Shown here piece by piece: positions 47,011 to 54,602 of a stretch of 64,000 nucleotides of DNA. Source of the stretch: Methylocystis sp. B8 (GTDB lineage: Bacteria; Pseudomonadota; Alphaproteobacteria; Rhizobiales; Beijerinckiaceae); the NCBI RefSeq assembly GCF_005771425.1, contig NZ_VBTZ01000002.1, positions 1 through 64,000 of the forward strand, given 5' to 3'. Positions within the stretch are counted from its first letter, which is position 1; the number at the start of each line of letters is the position of its first letter. A program made the translations under genes and the position numbers. The notes below the pieces were generated by a model, which had not been told where the DNA came from, did no database searches, and was given only the letters and a program-made list of their open reading frames with translations.

Positions 47011-47837
47011 CGTCCGTTCTCGACCATCGTCATGCGCGCCCGCGCCACTTCGTCAATTAATTCGCTGAACGGCGGAATCCTTTCATCCCGCTCCAGAACG
47101 ACGGCTTTGACCGGCGCGTGCGCGACGACGCGATCATGGAGCGTCCAAACCGCTTCGCTCGTCGCAGCATCATGGCTATCGATCAGCACGCCATTGCGCT
47201 CGCGTCCTCCCGCGTAATGCATTTGCACGAGCCTGTCCCAGGGCCAGCATTCGAACTCACCTTCGGGGCCCATGCCGAAATTCATCGCATTCACATGCAT
47301 GTTGGCGACGTCGCACAGCCATCCGCAACCTGTCGCTTCCAGCGTCCGCGACAGAAATTCAGGCTCGTCCATCTCGCCGCCAGGAATGCGCACGACGCAA
47401 GTGATGTTTTCCAGGATCAGCGGCGTCTTGATGCGCCTGCGCACGAATTCAACGTTGCGCGCGACGACGTCGATCGCTTCCTGCGTATAAGGCAGCGACG
47501 CCAGATGGCCGATACACACGCCGCCAGCGCGCGTGAAGCACAAATGCTCGCTCCACCAGGGCGGATCGATGCGCTCGATCAGCGCCGCCACTTTATCGAG
47601 ATAACGGGAATCAACGCCCTCTGCGCTACCGATCGACAGATCGAGCCCATGCGCAACGAGTGGAAAATGCGATTTTAGAAGCTCGAGCTCGTCGAGCTTT
47701 TCTTTCGATGCGTCGAGATAATGATCGGCGATGATCTCAACGAAATCGATTTGATCCCGATGAGCGAAGAGATCGGCGCGAAATTGCGGGCGATAACCGA
47801 TACCCGATCCGAGAGCCGGCGCGTCAATCGCCGCCAC
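47001..47837 (-). CDS. Multinuclear non-haem iron oxidase (MNIO, DUF692)
   Basis: 278 residues from a GTG that lies 14 bases inside the previous gene, with GGAG six bases upstream; longer in-frame starts have no support. A TIM-barrel enzyme of the DUF692 family (MbnB, TglH, bufferin BufB), which uses two or three irons and O2 to rebuild cysteine residues in peptides. Ligand blocks in order: AHGLDLSIGS (His63), WWSEHLCF (Glu97, His98), LILENI (Glu143, Asn144), CDVANMHVNA (Asp176, His181), MHYAGG (His207), SHDAATSE, and VVLERDE (Glu249). It is not MbnB: no methanobactin peptide is nearby. Likely substrate is the tail of the preceding membrane protein. Confidence 0.85.
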   Translation of the reverse strand: MAAIDAPALGSGIGYRPQFRADLFAHRDQIDFVEIIADHYLDASKEKLDELELLKSHFPLVAHGLDLSIGSAEGVDSRYLDKVAALIERIDPPWWSEHLCFTRAGGVCIGHLASLPYTQEAIDVVARNVEFVRRRIKTPLILENITCVVRIPGGEMDEPEFLSRTLEATGCGWLCDVANMHVNAMNFGMGPEGEFECWPWDRLVQMHYAGGRERNGVLIDSHDAATSEAVWTLHDRVVAHAPVKAVVLERDERIPPFSELIDEVARARMTMVENGRWR

Positions 47838-48741
47838 CGCTCGCTCCGCCGTCGCCGCAACTGCCGCCGCAACTCGTTCCGCAATCGGAGCCAGCGCTTC
47901 CCGAGCCGCGGCTGAAAGCTTCGGCGAACATCGCCTCAGTCGTGCCTTTAAGCGGCGAGAATCCGTAGAGGCCAATGAGAAACAGCGCGGCGCCGCCGAA
48001 GGCGCGCGCCTCCGGTCCGGGCGACCCAATGTGACCGATCGCTTCCTTCAAACGGCCGCCGTAGGCAAGCCGCATCGCTTCGAGATAGGCGTGGCCGCGA
48101 CGGCTCGCATGCGTTCTCGTCAGCACATAGGCGAGCGCAAAAAGAACGGCGGCGGACGCAGCGGCGAGAAAGACGAGGTAGGCGACGTTCGCCGAACCCT
48201 TCTCCCATTCGACATAGATCTTCGCAAGCGCCAGACCGACGATGATCAGCATTCCACCGATCTGCGCGCGGCGGCGCCAGATCTTCATGGACTGAGGCTT
48301 GATCAGCTCCTCCTCCGCGAGTTTGGCGCGGAGCGGCGCAATCAACTCCAGTAACCGCCGCCGCAGGCTGTGATCTTCGAAGAGCTTATGCGCCTTCGGC
48401 TTCGCCTGCACAGCTTCGAGCAGGCGCGTTTCCATAGCGTTCAGCTCGCCCGGCTGCGGCTGCTTTTCTGTGGGGACAACGTGATCCTCAGGGGCAAGAG
48501 CGACGAAGCCGCGCTGCGCAAGATCATAGACCAGCGTTCGAATGACCTGATTGACCCCGCCTTGCAGGAAGGCGACCTCCATCGCATCCGGGTTCTGCGG
48601 CACAGGCGGCGGCGGACGGCGGTCCGTACGGTCCGCGAGGCGGATGCAGAGATAAGCCCCCGCCAGCACGATGATGACGACGAGGCCGAAGAAATTGAGA
48701 AATTCTGGCCCGGGAAGATTGAGGAGAGGAATATTCTGCAC
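47824..48741 (-). CDS. TIGR04222-type membrane protein with cysteine-glycine tail
   Basis: 305 residues from a GTG (AAGG nine bases before), nine bases after the ctaA stop. One membrane helix at 15-35 (FFGLVVIIVLAGAYLCI), a soluble winged-helix-like region (VNQVIRTLVYDLAQRGFVAL), two close helices near 160-210, and a final hydrophobic segment ALFLIGLYGFS. The end is SAGSDCGTSCGGSCGDGG, with Cys287, 291 and 295 in a regular CGxS spacing. Such tails in TIGR04222 proteins accompany MNIO genes and are the presumed site of modification. Function unknown. Confidence 0.75.
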   Translation of the reverse strand: MQNIPLLNLPGPEFLNFFGLVVIIVLAGAYLCIRLADRTDRRPPPPVPQNPDAMEVAFLQGGVNQVIRTLVYDLAQRGFVALAPEDHVVPTEKQPQPGELNAMETRLLEAVQAKPKAHKLFEDHSLRRRLLELIAPLRAKLAEEELIKPQSMKIWRRRAQIGGMLIIVGLALAKIYVEWEKGSANVAYLVFLAAASAAVLFALAYVLTRTHASRRGHAYLEAMRLAYGGRLKEAIGHIGSPGPEARAFGGAALFLIGLYGFSPLKGTTEAMFAEAFSRGSGSAGSDCGTSCGGSCGDGGASGGGD

Positions 48742-48750
48742 GCCGTCGCC

Positions 48751-49863
48751 TTAGTGCGTAACCATGTCTTGCGCAAGGCGTCGAGCCTGCAGGGTCGCAA
48801 CCGCCAAGACCGCCATGCCGATCGCCTGATGCGCGAGCGCTAGCGCCAAATGCGGCGTGCCGGCGAAAGGCGGCTCGACCAGCACCAATGTTGCGATTCC
48901 AAGCGCGATCTGCATGAGCACATGGCCGAACAGGATCCCGGCGCCGCGTCGCGCGCGCCCTTCCGCGTTCATCCATGCATCCAGAAGATGCGCCAGCGCC
49001 AAAGCAAAGATCACATAGGCGATCATGCGGTGAAAGAATTGAACAGTGACAGGATTATCGACGAGGTTCTTCCAGACAGGCTCCAATCGCCACAAGACGT
49101 CGGCCGGCGGGATGAATGCGCCGTCCATCAGCGGCCAGGTGTTGTCGATGAGCCCCGCCCGCAATCCGGCGACGAGGCCGCCGGCGAAAATCTGCAGGAA
49201 AACGAAAGCGAGGATCGTCAGCGCCACGGCCTTCAATCTGCCTGCGCCCTCATGCACGAGAGAGACGGCGCGCGGGCCCAAGCCGCCAGCCACCCATAAA
49301 CAGGCGGAAAAGATCAATGCCGCAAGCAACAGATGAATCGCGAGGCGCTCCTGCGCCACCTCGATGCGATTGACGAGTCCGGAGGCGACCATCCACCAGC
49401 CGACGCCCCCCTGAAGGGCGCCGAGCGCAAGAACGCCGAGAAGCTTCGGCTTCACCGGGCGCGGCAGGCGGCCAGTCGCCCAAAACCAGACGAGCGGAAC
49501 CGCGAAAACGACGCCGATCAGGCGTCCGAGAAGGCGGTGCGCCCATTCCCAGGCGTAGATGTATTTGAACCCGGAGAGATCCATGTCCGGGAACAGTTCC
49601 TTATACTGCGGGATCTGCTTGTATTCTTCGAACGCCTCCTGCCACTCCTGCTGCGAGAGCGGCGGGAGCACGCCGGTAACCGGCTTCCACTGCACGATGG
49701 AGAGGCCTGATTCGGTCAGCCGTGTCGCGCCGCCGACGATGACCATGAGAAAGACCAGCGCCGCGACGACCCACAGCCAATTGCGCACCGCGATCGCGTT
49801 CGCTTCGGTCGCGTGGTGCCTAATTGCCGGGACTGGATGGGGAAAGTGCAGCCAATCTTCCAT
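48751..49863 (-). CDS. ctaA: Haem A synthase
   Basis: 370 residues, eight membrane helices in two similar halves. Oxidises the haem O methyl group to make haem A for aa3-type cytochrome oxidase. RNWLWVVAALVFLMVIVGGATRLTESGLS, shown here as VIVGGATRLTESGLSIVQWK, is the conserved opening, with haem-ligand histidines in WEWAHRLLGR, IHLLLAALIF, FFHRMIAY and LALAHQAIG. The start MEDWLHFPHPVPA is preferred; a GTG at 49929 would add 22 residues. It opens a probable four-gene operon with the MNIO unit. Confidence 0.93.
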   Translation of the reverse strand: MEDWLHFPHPVPAIRHHATEANAIAVRNWLWVVAALVFLMVIVGGATRLTESGLSIVQWKPVTGVLPPLSQQEWQEAFEEYKQIPQYKELFPDMDLSGFKYIYAWEWAHRLLGRLIGVVFAVPLVWFWATGRLPRPVKPKLLGVLALGALQGGVGWWMVASGLVNRIEVAQERLAIHLLLAALIFSACLWVAGGLGPRAVSLVHEGAGRLKAVALTILAFVFLQIFAGGLVAGLRAGLIDNTWPLMDGAFIPPADVLWRLEPVWKNLVDNPVTVQFFHRMIAYVIFALALAHLLDAWMNAEGRARRGAGILFGHVLMQIALGIATLVLVEPPFAGTPHLALALAHQAIGMAVLAVATLQARRLAQDMVTH

Positions 49864-50024
49864 GAGACGCCGGGGGTTGGGACGCGGAGGACGGCGGCCA
49901 GTTAAGGGATGCGGCCATCGCTTGTCCACACCTTGGAGCCGGCGCTCTAACCGAGGCCCGATTTTGGGCTGAAAAGAGCGACGCAGCGGATGTAAGAATA
50001 GAGTCGCTTGAGTCGAGGAATCAG

Positions 50025-50624
50025 GTGACGGGCAAGAGCGAGGAAGCCATGCGCACCATCGGCGAGGTCGCGGAGAGCCTCGACCTTCCCGCGCATGTGC
50101 TGCGCTTCTGGGAGACCCGATTTCGGCAGATCAACCCCTTAAAACGCGCGGGCGGGCGGCGCTTTTATCGGCAGCGCGACATCGACCTCGTGGCCGCGAT
50201 CCGCCACCTGCTCTACCAGGAAGGCTATACGATCAAGGGCGTGCAGCGCATCCTCAAGGAGGACGGCGTCGAGGCTGTCCTCGCCGGCGCAGGCCGTCGC
50301 CAGGGAGAGCTCCCGATAGGCGAGCCGCCCCTCCCGCTCGGCGCAAGAGGCGGTTGGGAGCCGATCGAGCCGGCCGACGACGAAGAAGACGAAACTGACG
50401 AGGCGTTATCAGCCGACGACCCCGCTCTGCGCGCGGACCGTCCCGATCCCGTGGAAAGGCGACCTCGCGACACGGCCCCGTTCGTCGAGATTGATGCGCC
50501 TCTCGAATCGCCTGCGGTCCGTATCGAGCGGCGCGAACGCGCCAAGCAGCAGGCGCGCATCCTGCGCGAGGTTCTGGCTGAGCTCGAAGAATGCAAGCGT
50601 CTGCTCAAGCTGACCAAACGGTAG
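50025..50624 (+). CDS. MerR-family transcriptional regulator
   Basis: 199 residues. N-terminal MerR helix-turn-helix: [20 protein letters not shown] and [20 protein letters not shown], then the wing. A long acidic linker (about 105-150) leads to a C-terminal coiled coil. This is the form found next to ihfA in many Alphaproteobacteria, though ihfA is not here. No metal-binding cysteines are present. The GTG at 50025 and the ATG at 50049 both have ribosome sites (GAGGA); the longer form is given. Confidence 0.8.
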   Translation: MTGKSEEAMRTIGEVAESLDLPAHVLRFWETRFRQINPLKRAGGRRFYRQRDIDLVAAIRHLLYQEGYTIKGVQRILKEDGVEAVLAGAGRRQGELPIGEPPLPLGARGGWEPIEPADDEEDETDEALSADDPALRADRPDPVERRPRDTAPFVEIDAPLESPAVRIERRERAKQQARILREVLAELEECKRLLKLTKR

Positions 50625-50671
50625 CGGCCGGCGTTGCCAGCGCCGCGCCGCGTCACTATAACGGCGCCAGT

Positions 50672-50749
50672 CGGAGTGTAGCGCAGCCCGGTTAGCGCAC
50701 TTGTCTGGGGGACAAGGGGTCGTGGGTTCGAATCCCGCCACTCCGACCA
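50672..50749 (+). tRNA. tRNA-Pro (GGG anticodon)
   Basis: A full cloverleaf can be drawn. The acceptor arm CGGAGTG pairs with CACTCCG and is followed by encoded ACCA. The D-arm GCGC...GCGC carries loop AGCCCGGTTA. The anticodon stem CTTGT/ACAAG holds the loop CTGGGGG with anticodon GGG, and the T-arm has GGGTTCGAATCCC. The 3' end is duplicated at 52348-52390, so this is an insertion site for a mobile element. Confidence 0.95.
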
Positions 50750-50846
50750 TTTTCAAAAATAAAATCAGTTAGTTGATATCGCAAAAGACAAGGGGCTTTT
50801 GGCTTCCCTTTCATAGATTCACTACGGGTTCAAACATACTCTGCAT

Positions 50847-51072
50847 ATGTGCCCGGCCCGCCAACTCGACGAGTCGCAACGCGCCATGGTGGCGGCGCGC
50901 TTGGCTAACCGCGCCTGCCAGCACTATGGGGTCGCGCCCTTCGAAGCGATCGGCCCGCGCCAGCTTCGTCCTTATCGACGTTCCGAAGACGCGGCGCTTC
51001 GTCTGTCGGGAATGCGGCGCCAGGGAAGTGCCTGTCATACCGGATTGGCCGGTGCGTTGTGAGTATAGCTAA
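50847..51072 (+). pseudogene. Decayed fragments: ParB-like piece and zinc-ribbon piece
   Basis: Just inside the presumed island. One frame reads LDESQRAMVAARLANRAC, wording typical of ParB-like nuclease proteins carried by phages and integrative elements. A different frame, about 50960-51072, reads RFVCRECGAREVPVIPDWP, like the C-terminal zinc ribbon of small rhizobial proteins. Neither is a whole gene and the frames do not match, so this is gene debris. Confidence 0.4.
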
Positions 51073-51293
51073 TGCAGTTGAAGCCCGATGTTGGCGGAGC
51101 GCAGGAGCTTACGGCATGCGACTCCATCCTCCCCCGCAAGTCCCGCTCGTCCCTGCCGCTGCGGATCCGCAAGAGCGCCGAGTCCATCGCTCGTGCGCTC
51201 GCCGAATGACGCTGGAAGCGAGCTCAGCATTCATGCCGGGTTCACCGGCTAATTCGCATCGTCGTGCAATGCGCAGCTTAGGAGCTCACTCAC

Positions 51294-51620
51294 ATGCGGA
51301 ATACCAAACCTATCTTCATTTCTTTCGCTCTCGCCGGCTGCTTCGCGACCACCGTCCCCGCGTTCGCATTGCCGACTACGCAATCGCCAGCCACGGATGC
51401 GCAAATTGAGTTTGCCAGCGGCGGTCTTCAGCGCTGCTGGATAGTGGAGACCCCATGGGGACCGCAGCGTCGCTGCCGCGGCGGTGGTTGGGGAGGTTAC
51501 GAGGGCCGGGGCGGTTATGGGGGTCATGACGGCAATGGCGGCTGGGGCGGCGGTTATGGGGGCTGGAGTGGCGGCGGGTATGGCTATCGACGACACGGCG
51601 ACTGGGACGATCGAGACTAA
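51294..51620 (+). CDS. Small exported glycine-rich protein
   Basis: 108 residues: a signal peptide (MRNTKPIFISFALAGC, cleaved near AFA), a short segment with RCWIVETPWGPQRRC, then a long Gly/Trp/Tyr/His-rich tail (GGYEGRGGYGGHDGNGG and similar). Two cysteines flank the Pro-Trp-Gly core, and the tail probably is unfolded or surface-exposed. AGGAG lies ten bases before ATG. It resembles short Gly-rich exported proteins common in Rhizobiales; no function known. It lies within the tRNA-Pro island remnant. Confidence 0.6.
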   Translation: MRNTKPIFISFALAGCFATTVPAFALPTTQSPATDAQIEFASGGLQRCWIVETPWGPQRRCRGGGWGGYEGRGGYGGHDGNGGWGGGYGGWSGGGYGYRRHGDWDDRD

Positions 51621-51848
51621 GCGCGAATTCTCTTCTCACCCCGATTCCAAATTACACCCTGGGCGAGTCTAGCGACTAATGGGAAGGCGCTCGCCTATGT
51701 CTATTTCGATGACGAACGTCGCGCCGCAGGGCTGTCAAAGCGCCTTTCGAGCGCCGACGCCAAGGCCGGCGCGCAGGCGATCGCGCGGGCGCTGACGGCG
51801 GAAAGAGACGACGGCAGGCTCGCGAGTCCTGCACAAGGCGCCGATTGA
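51621..51848 (+). pseudogene. Fragment of a conserved small protein, no start codon
   Basis: An open frame without ATG reads PRFQITPWASLATNGKALAY, then VYFDDERRAAGLSKRLSSAD and continues to a TGA at 51846-51848. The NGKALAYVYFDDE core with a following helix is typical of a very common short Rhizobiales protein (NGQALAYVYFEDE type). The first part of that gene is missing here, so this is probably a remnant. Confidence 0.5.
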
Positions 51849-51969
51849 AGGCGTGGCGAGACCGGCATGGCGGCAGCGCACGGGCCGAGTGTCCGATCAT
51901 GCCGTCGTGGAAAATACGCCGTCCAATGCGATCTATGGATCGGGGGGCGCAAATCCCAAAGAGGGCGCG

Positions 51970-52269
51970 ATGATAAAATTTGGCATCTTGGCGACGCTGG
52001 AAGCGAAGACCGGGAAGGAGCACGAGGTTGCAGCATTCTTGAAGTCGGCGCTGCCGCTCGTTGAAGCTGAGCCGGGCACCGTGTCATGGTTCGCAATCCG
52101 GATTTCGCCCACCATTTTCGGCATTTTCGACGTCTTCAACGACGAAGCCGGTAGAGACGCACATCTTGCCGGGGAGGTCGCGAAAGCGCTTATGGCAAAG
52201 GCGCCGGAGATCTTCTCAGAGTCGCCGAAAATCGAGAAAGTTGACGTGCTGGCGTCAAAGCTTGGCTGA
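51970..52269 (+). CDS. Antibiotic biosynthesis monooxygenase-like (ABM) protein
   Basis: 99 residues, the normal size for the dimeric ferredoxin-like ABM fold. FGILATLEAKTGKEHEVAAF, EAEPGTVSWFAIRI and FGIFDVFNDEAGRDAHL are the strand-helix pattern of this family (quinol monooxygenase YgiN and relatives). Catalysis cannot be assigned. It has a ribosome site (GAGGGCG) and its own downstream hairpin. It is the only clearly intact gene of recognisable family between tRNA-Pro and its duplicated 3' end. Confidence 0.75.
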   Translation: MIKFGILATLEAKTGKEHEVAAFLKSALPLVEAEPGTVSWFAIRISPTIFGIFDVFNDEAGRDAHLAGEVAKALMAKAPEIFSESPKIEKVDVLASKLG

Positions 52270-52278
52270 AAAAGCAAA

Positions 52279-52315
52279 AACGCCCCGCCGTAGTAGCATC
52301 CACGGTCGGGGCGTT
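52279..52315 (+). terminator. Strong hairpin after the ABM gene
   Basis: AACGCCCCG and CGGGGCGTT pair, with CCG/CGG continuing inward, ten bases after the ABM stop. The preceding A-run gives a U-run on the other strand, so it may end transcripts from both sides. Confidence 0.6.
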
Positions 52316-52347
52316 CTCATGCGACGGAGGTGGGCGCCGACTCTGTA

Positions 52348-52390
52348 GGACAAGGGGTCGTGGGTACGAAATCCCGCCACTCCGACCATT
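52348..52390 (+). repeat. Duplicated 3' end of tRNA-Pro (attachment-site remnant)
   Basis: About 42 bases repeat the 3' half of the tRNA-Pro gene at 50710-50751, from GGACAAGGGGTCGTGGG through the CCA and the following TT. It differs by one substitution (TTCGAA to TACGAA) and one added A. Duplication of a tRNA 3' end is the mark left by site-specific integration of a genomic island or prophage. Confidence 0.85.
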
Positions 52391-52418
52391 GAAGCGTGGG
52401 TTCAGTTAGCCGGCAGGC

Positions 52419-52772
52419 TCACCCCGCCGCCTGAAGTTGCGCCAGCGCTTTCTTCGCCAACGATGCGCCTCTACGCGAATATTTCAGCAAGTGCGTCCCA
52501 TACGCCACCTTGCGCGCCCGGCGCAGATAACCGATCGCCCGTTTGACATGCCGATTGGCCTGCGCCTTTTGCGCCATCACCGCATGATCGATCGCATTGT
52601 CGATGTGTTCGACAAAAGACGAGCTATGAGCCGGCTCCTCGCCATAGGGGATGGCCTTATTAATTTCGGCTATGGCCTCGGCGATATGGTCTTCGGCAAG
52701 CGCAGTGCTGGGGACAACAAGGGCGGCGAGCGCGGTACCGATTGAAGCGCGCAGGAATACACGTCTATCCAT
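52419..52772 (-). CDS. Small Tat-exported helical protein
   Basis: 117 residues. DRRVFLRASIGTALAALVV is a twin-arginine-type signal ending at ALA-ED. The mature 90 residues are helical with spaced histidines (HIAEAIAEINKAIPY, HSSSFVEHIDNAIDHAVM, NRHVKRAIGYL), a pattern like the small metal-binding protein SmbP. Metal binding is inferred. It lies just outside the island remnant and stands alone. Confidence 0.55.
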   Translation of the reverse strand: MDRRVFLRASIGTALAALVVPSTALAEDHIAEAIAEINKAIPYGEEPAHSSSFVEHIDNAIDHAVMAQKAQANRHVKRAIGYLRRARKVAYGTHLLKYSRRGASLAKKALAQLQAAG

Positions 52773-52956
52773 GGTGCTCTCCTATCACTTTCGACAAAAC
52801 CGCCAGGGTCGGTGCGGCCTGGCTTACATCGAGCTACCTAGCGCCTAGCCGTGATCGCGACAGGGCTGAAGCAGCGCAGAGTCGCACATGGCATTTCAGC
52901 CTGTCCTTGTAAAAGCGCGCGGACCGAACTGCCGCGCCCCTCAAACAGCGCCGGCG

Positions 52957-53646
52957 CTAGTGCGCCTTCGTGTTCAACGCGTCGATCAGGACGTGGGCCG
53001 CAGGCCCTGAAGAGGCCGGGTTCTGGCCGGTAATCAGCAAGCCGTCAGTCGTGACGAAGGGGCGCCAGTCTCCAGCCTTCTCGAACTTGGCGCCTTCTGA
53101 CGTCAACGCGTCTTCGACCAGGAAGGGAACAACCTTGGTGAGCCCGACCGCGGCTTCCTCGCTATTGGTGAAACCAGTAACCTTCTTGCCTTCGACGAGC
53201 GGCCGCCCTTCGGGCGTCTTGACGTTACGGAGCGCGCCAGGGGCGTGACAGACCAGCGCGATGGGCTTGCCGGCGGCCAAAAACGCTTCGATCAGTTTAA
53301 TCGAGTTCGGGTTCTCAGGGAGGTCCCACATCGGACCGTGTCCGCCAGGGTAGAATACGGTGTCGAAGTCCGCGGCTTTAACGCTGTCCAAACGCAGCGT
53401 CGAAGCGAGCTGAGCGTTCGCGGCGGCGTCGGCTTCGAACCGGCGCGTAAGATCGGTCTGAAAATTCGGCTCGTTGCTTTTTGGATCAAGCGGTGGCTGG
53501 CCGCCCTTAGGCGAGGCAAGGACGATTTCCGCGCCCGCGTCTTTAAACGCATAGTAAGGCGCCGCCAGCTCCTCAAGCCAAAACCCGGTCTTGCGGCCGG
53601 TGTCGCCGAGCTGATCATGCGACGTGAGGACCATCAGGACTTTCAT
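52957..53646 (-). CDS. DJ-1/PfpI superfamily protein (Hsp31-like)
   Basis: 229 residues from MKVLMVLTSHDQLGDTGRKT. The nucleophile elbow ALVCHAPGAL contains the reactive cysteine, YPGGHGPMWDL the glutamate/glycine region of the Hsp31/glyoxalase III branch, and WLEELAAPYYAF is typical of that branch. It may convert methylglyoxal to lactate or repair glycated proteins. The start is chosen by family fit; a longer frame to 53688 adds 14 residues. Confidence 0.82.
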   Translation of the reverse strand: MKVLMVLTSHDQLGDTGRKTGFWLEELAAPYYAFKDAGAEIVLASPKGGQPPLDPKSNEPNFQTDLTRRFEADAAANAQLASTLRLDSVKAADFDTVFYPGGHGPMWDLPENPNSIKLIEAFLAAGKPIALVCHAPGALRNVKTPEGRPLVEGKKVTGFTNSEEAAVGLTKVVPFLVEDALTSEGAKFEKAGDWRPFVTTDGLLITGQNPASSGPAAHVLIDALNTKAH

Positions 53647-53999
53647 CGCTGTCTCCTTTGCTTGCGAGTGCGTTGCGAATGCGATCAACGCAGCGCTGCC
53701 ACAAATCGATCTGATCGAAACTCGCGCGAAGCCTTACGAGGCATAGAGGTCACAGGCCAGGATCGCCTCCAGACGGCGCGCCAATGGCGCCGCTCATGTC
53801 CGCTCGGCTTTTTGAAGGTTTATCGCCGCTCAACACGTGGCGATAACCAGATCGTGACGCGCATGTTCCGATCAGGCGAAACGCCTCTGCGACGCTATCG
53901 CTAAAGAGACGACGCTGCACGACGTCAAATCGAATACGCATTGTCGTTCGGCGGAGCCGCTCTAACTAGCATGCCGCTCTGCAATGTCGCGAGGCGTTA
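53647..53999. other. Gap with no recognisable gene
   Basis: About 350 bases upstream of the DJ-1-type gene. Short open frames exist on both strands but none has a family resemblance or a ribosome site. GCTCTAACTAG near 53958-53968 recalls the TAGAGC ends of the repeat at 46320 but has no partner. Confidence 0.35.
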
Positions 54000-54110
54000 A
54001 TGTCTCCCCAGCGAGATTATGGCCGGGTAGCTGAGGCGCTGCTGATCGTCTCCATGTTGGCGACGGTCAACGCCACCCTGTTCACCGTCATTTATCGGAT
54101 GCTGCGGTAG
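54000..54110 (+). CDS. Possible 36-residue membrane peptide
   Basis: ATG at 54000 opens MSPQRDYGRVAEALLIVSML, followed by ATVNATLFTVIYRMLR and a TAG. It is one hydrophobic helix bracketed by polar and basic ends, as in many small bacterial membrane proteins. There is no clear ribosome site, so it may be chance. Confidence 0.3.
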   Translation: MSPQRDYGRVAEALLIVSMLATVNATLFTVIYRMLR

Positions 54111-54331
54111 CAGAACACGCTGGCGCCATTCCAAACCAGACGAACGTGAGCTGCCTCTGCAAATGCGTAGGCGCGACATCGCGCAAGCCGCCTTGCCGGC
54201 GAACGGCAGCCCCAGACCTATTACAGATTTTTTGTTGGTGGTTTGCTTTCGGCTTCCACGCTTTCGGCCCCCACCATAGGGCTGATGATCGCAAGCCGCT
54301 GATAGTTTAGAGGCGATTGAGCACGCGCGGC

Positions 54332-54427
54332 CTATCGCGTGTACCAGACGTAGATGATGGAAAAGGCCAGAGCCAGCGCAAAGCCAATCATCGCATTGCG
54401 CAGAAAGCCGCCGCCGAATTCATCCAT
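54332..54427 (-). CDS. Possible 31-residue membrane peptide
   Basis: ATG at 54427 has GGAGAAGCGAG directly before it. The product begins MDEFGGGFLRNAMIG and runs through one membrane helix (FALALAFSIIYVW) to YTR. The ribosome site and sharp amphipathic pattern favour a real small protein. It is divergent from the amidase gene. Confidence 0.5.
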   Translation of the reverse strand: MDEFGGGFLRNAMIGFALALAFSIIYVWYTR

Positions 54428-54602
54428 CTCGCTTCTCCACTGTGCGCCGCCGCGAACACTCTGGCGTAGGCCCATGGATTGCGCAACAGCCGGACCGCCC
54501 GCCACGCATTTCGTCTTGCCACATTCTTGGTTATATTCTTGCTCAGGCGCAATTTTGTTCCCGCCGCGCCCGCCGACTCTAGAGCTAAGGAAGGATGCCG
54601 CG

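Noticed and set aside
47001-47837. MNIO gene as methanobactin synthase mbnB
   Set aside because: Methanobactin operons have an mbnA peptide, mbnB and mbnC with transport genes. Here the partner is a different protein, the candidate substrate is a membrane protein tail, and no mbnA-like short peptide is adjacent.
50409-50756. Minus-strand open frame with the peptide VAGFEPTTPCPPDKC
   Set aside because: This runs antisense through tRNA-Pro and merR. The VGVAGFEPTTPCPP wording is a well-known false gene produced by reading tRNA genes backward.
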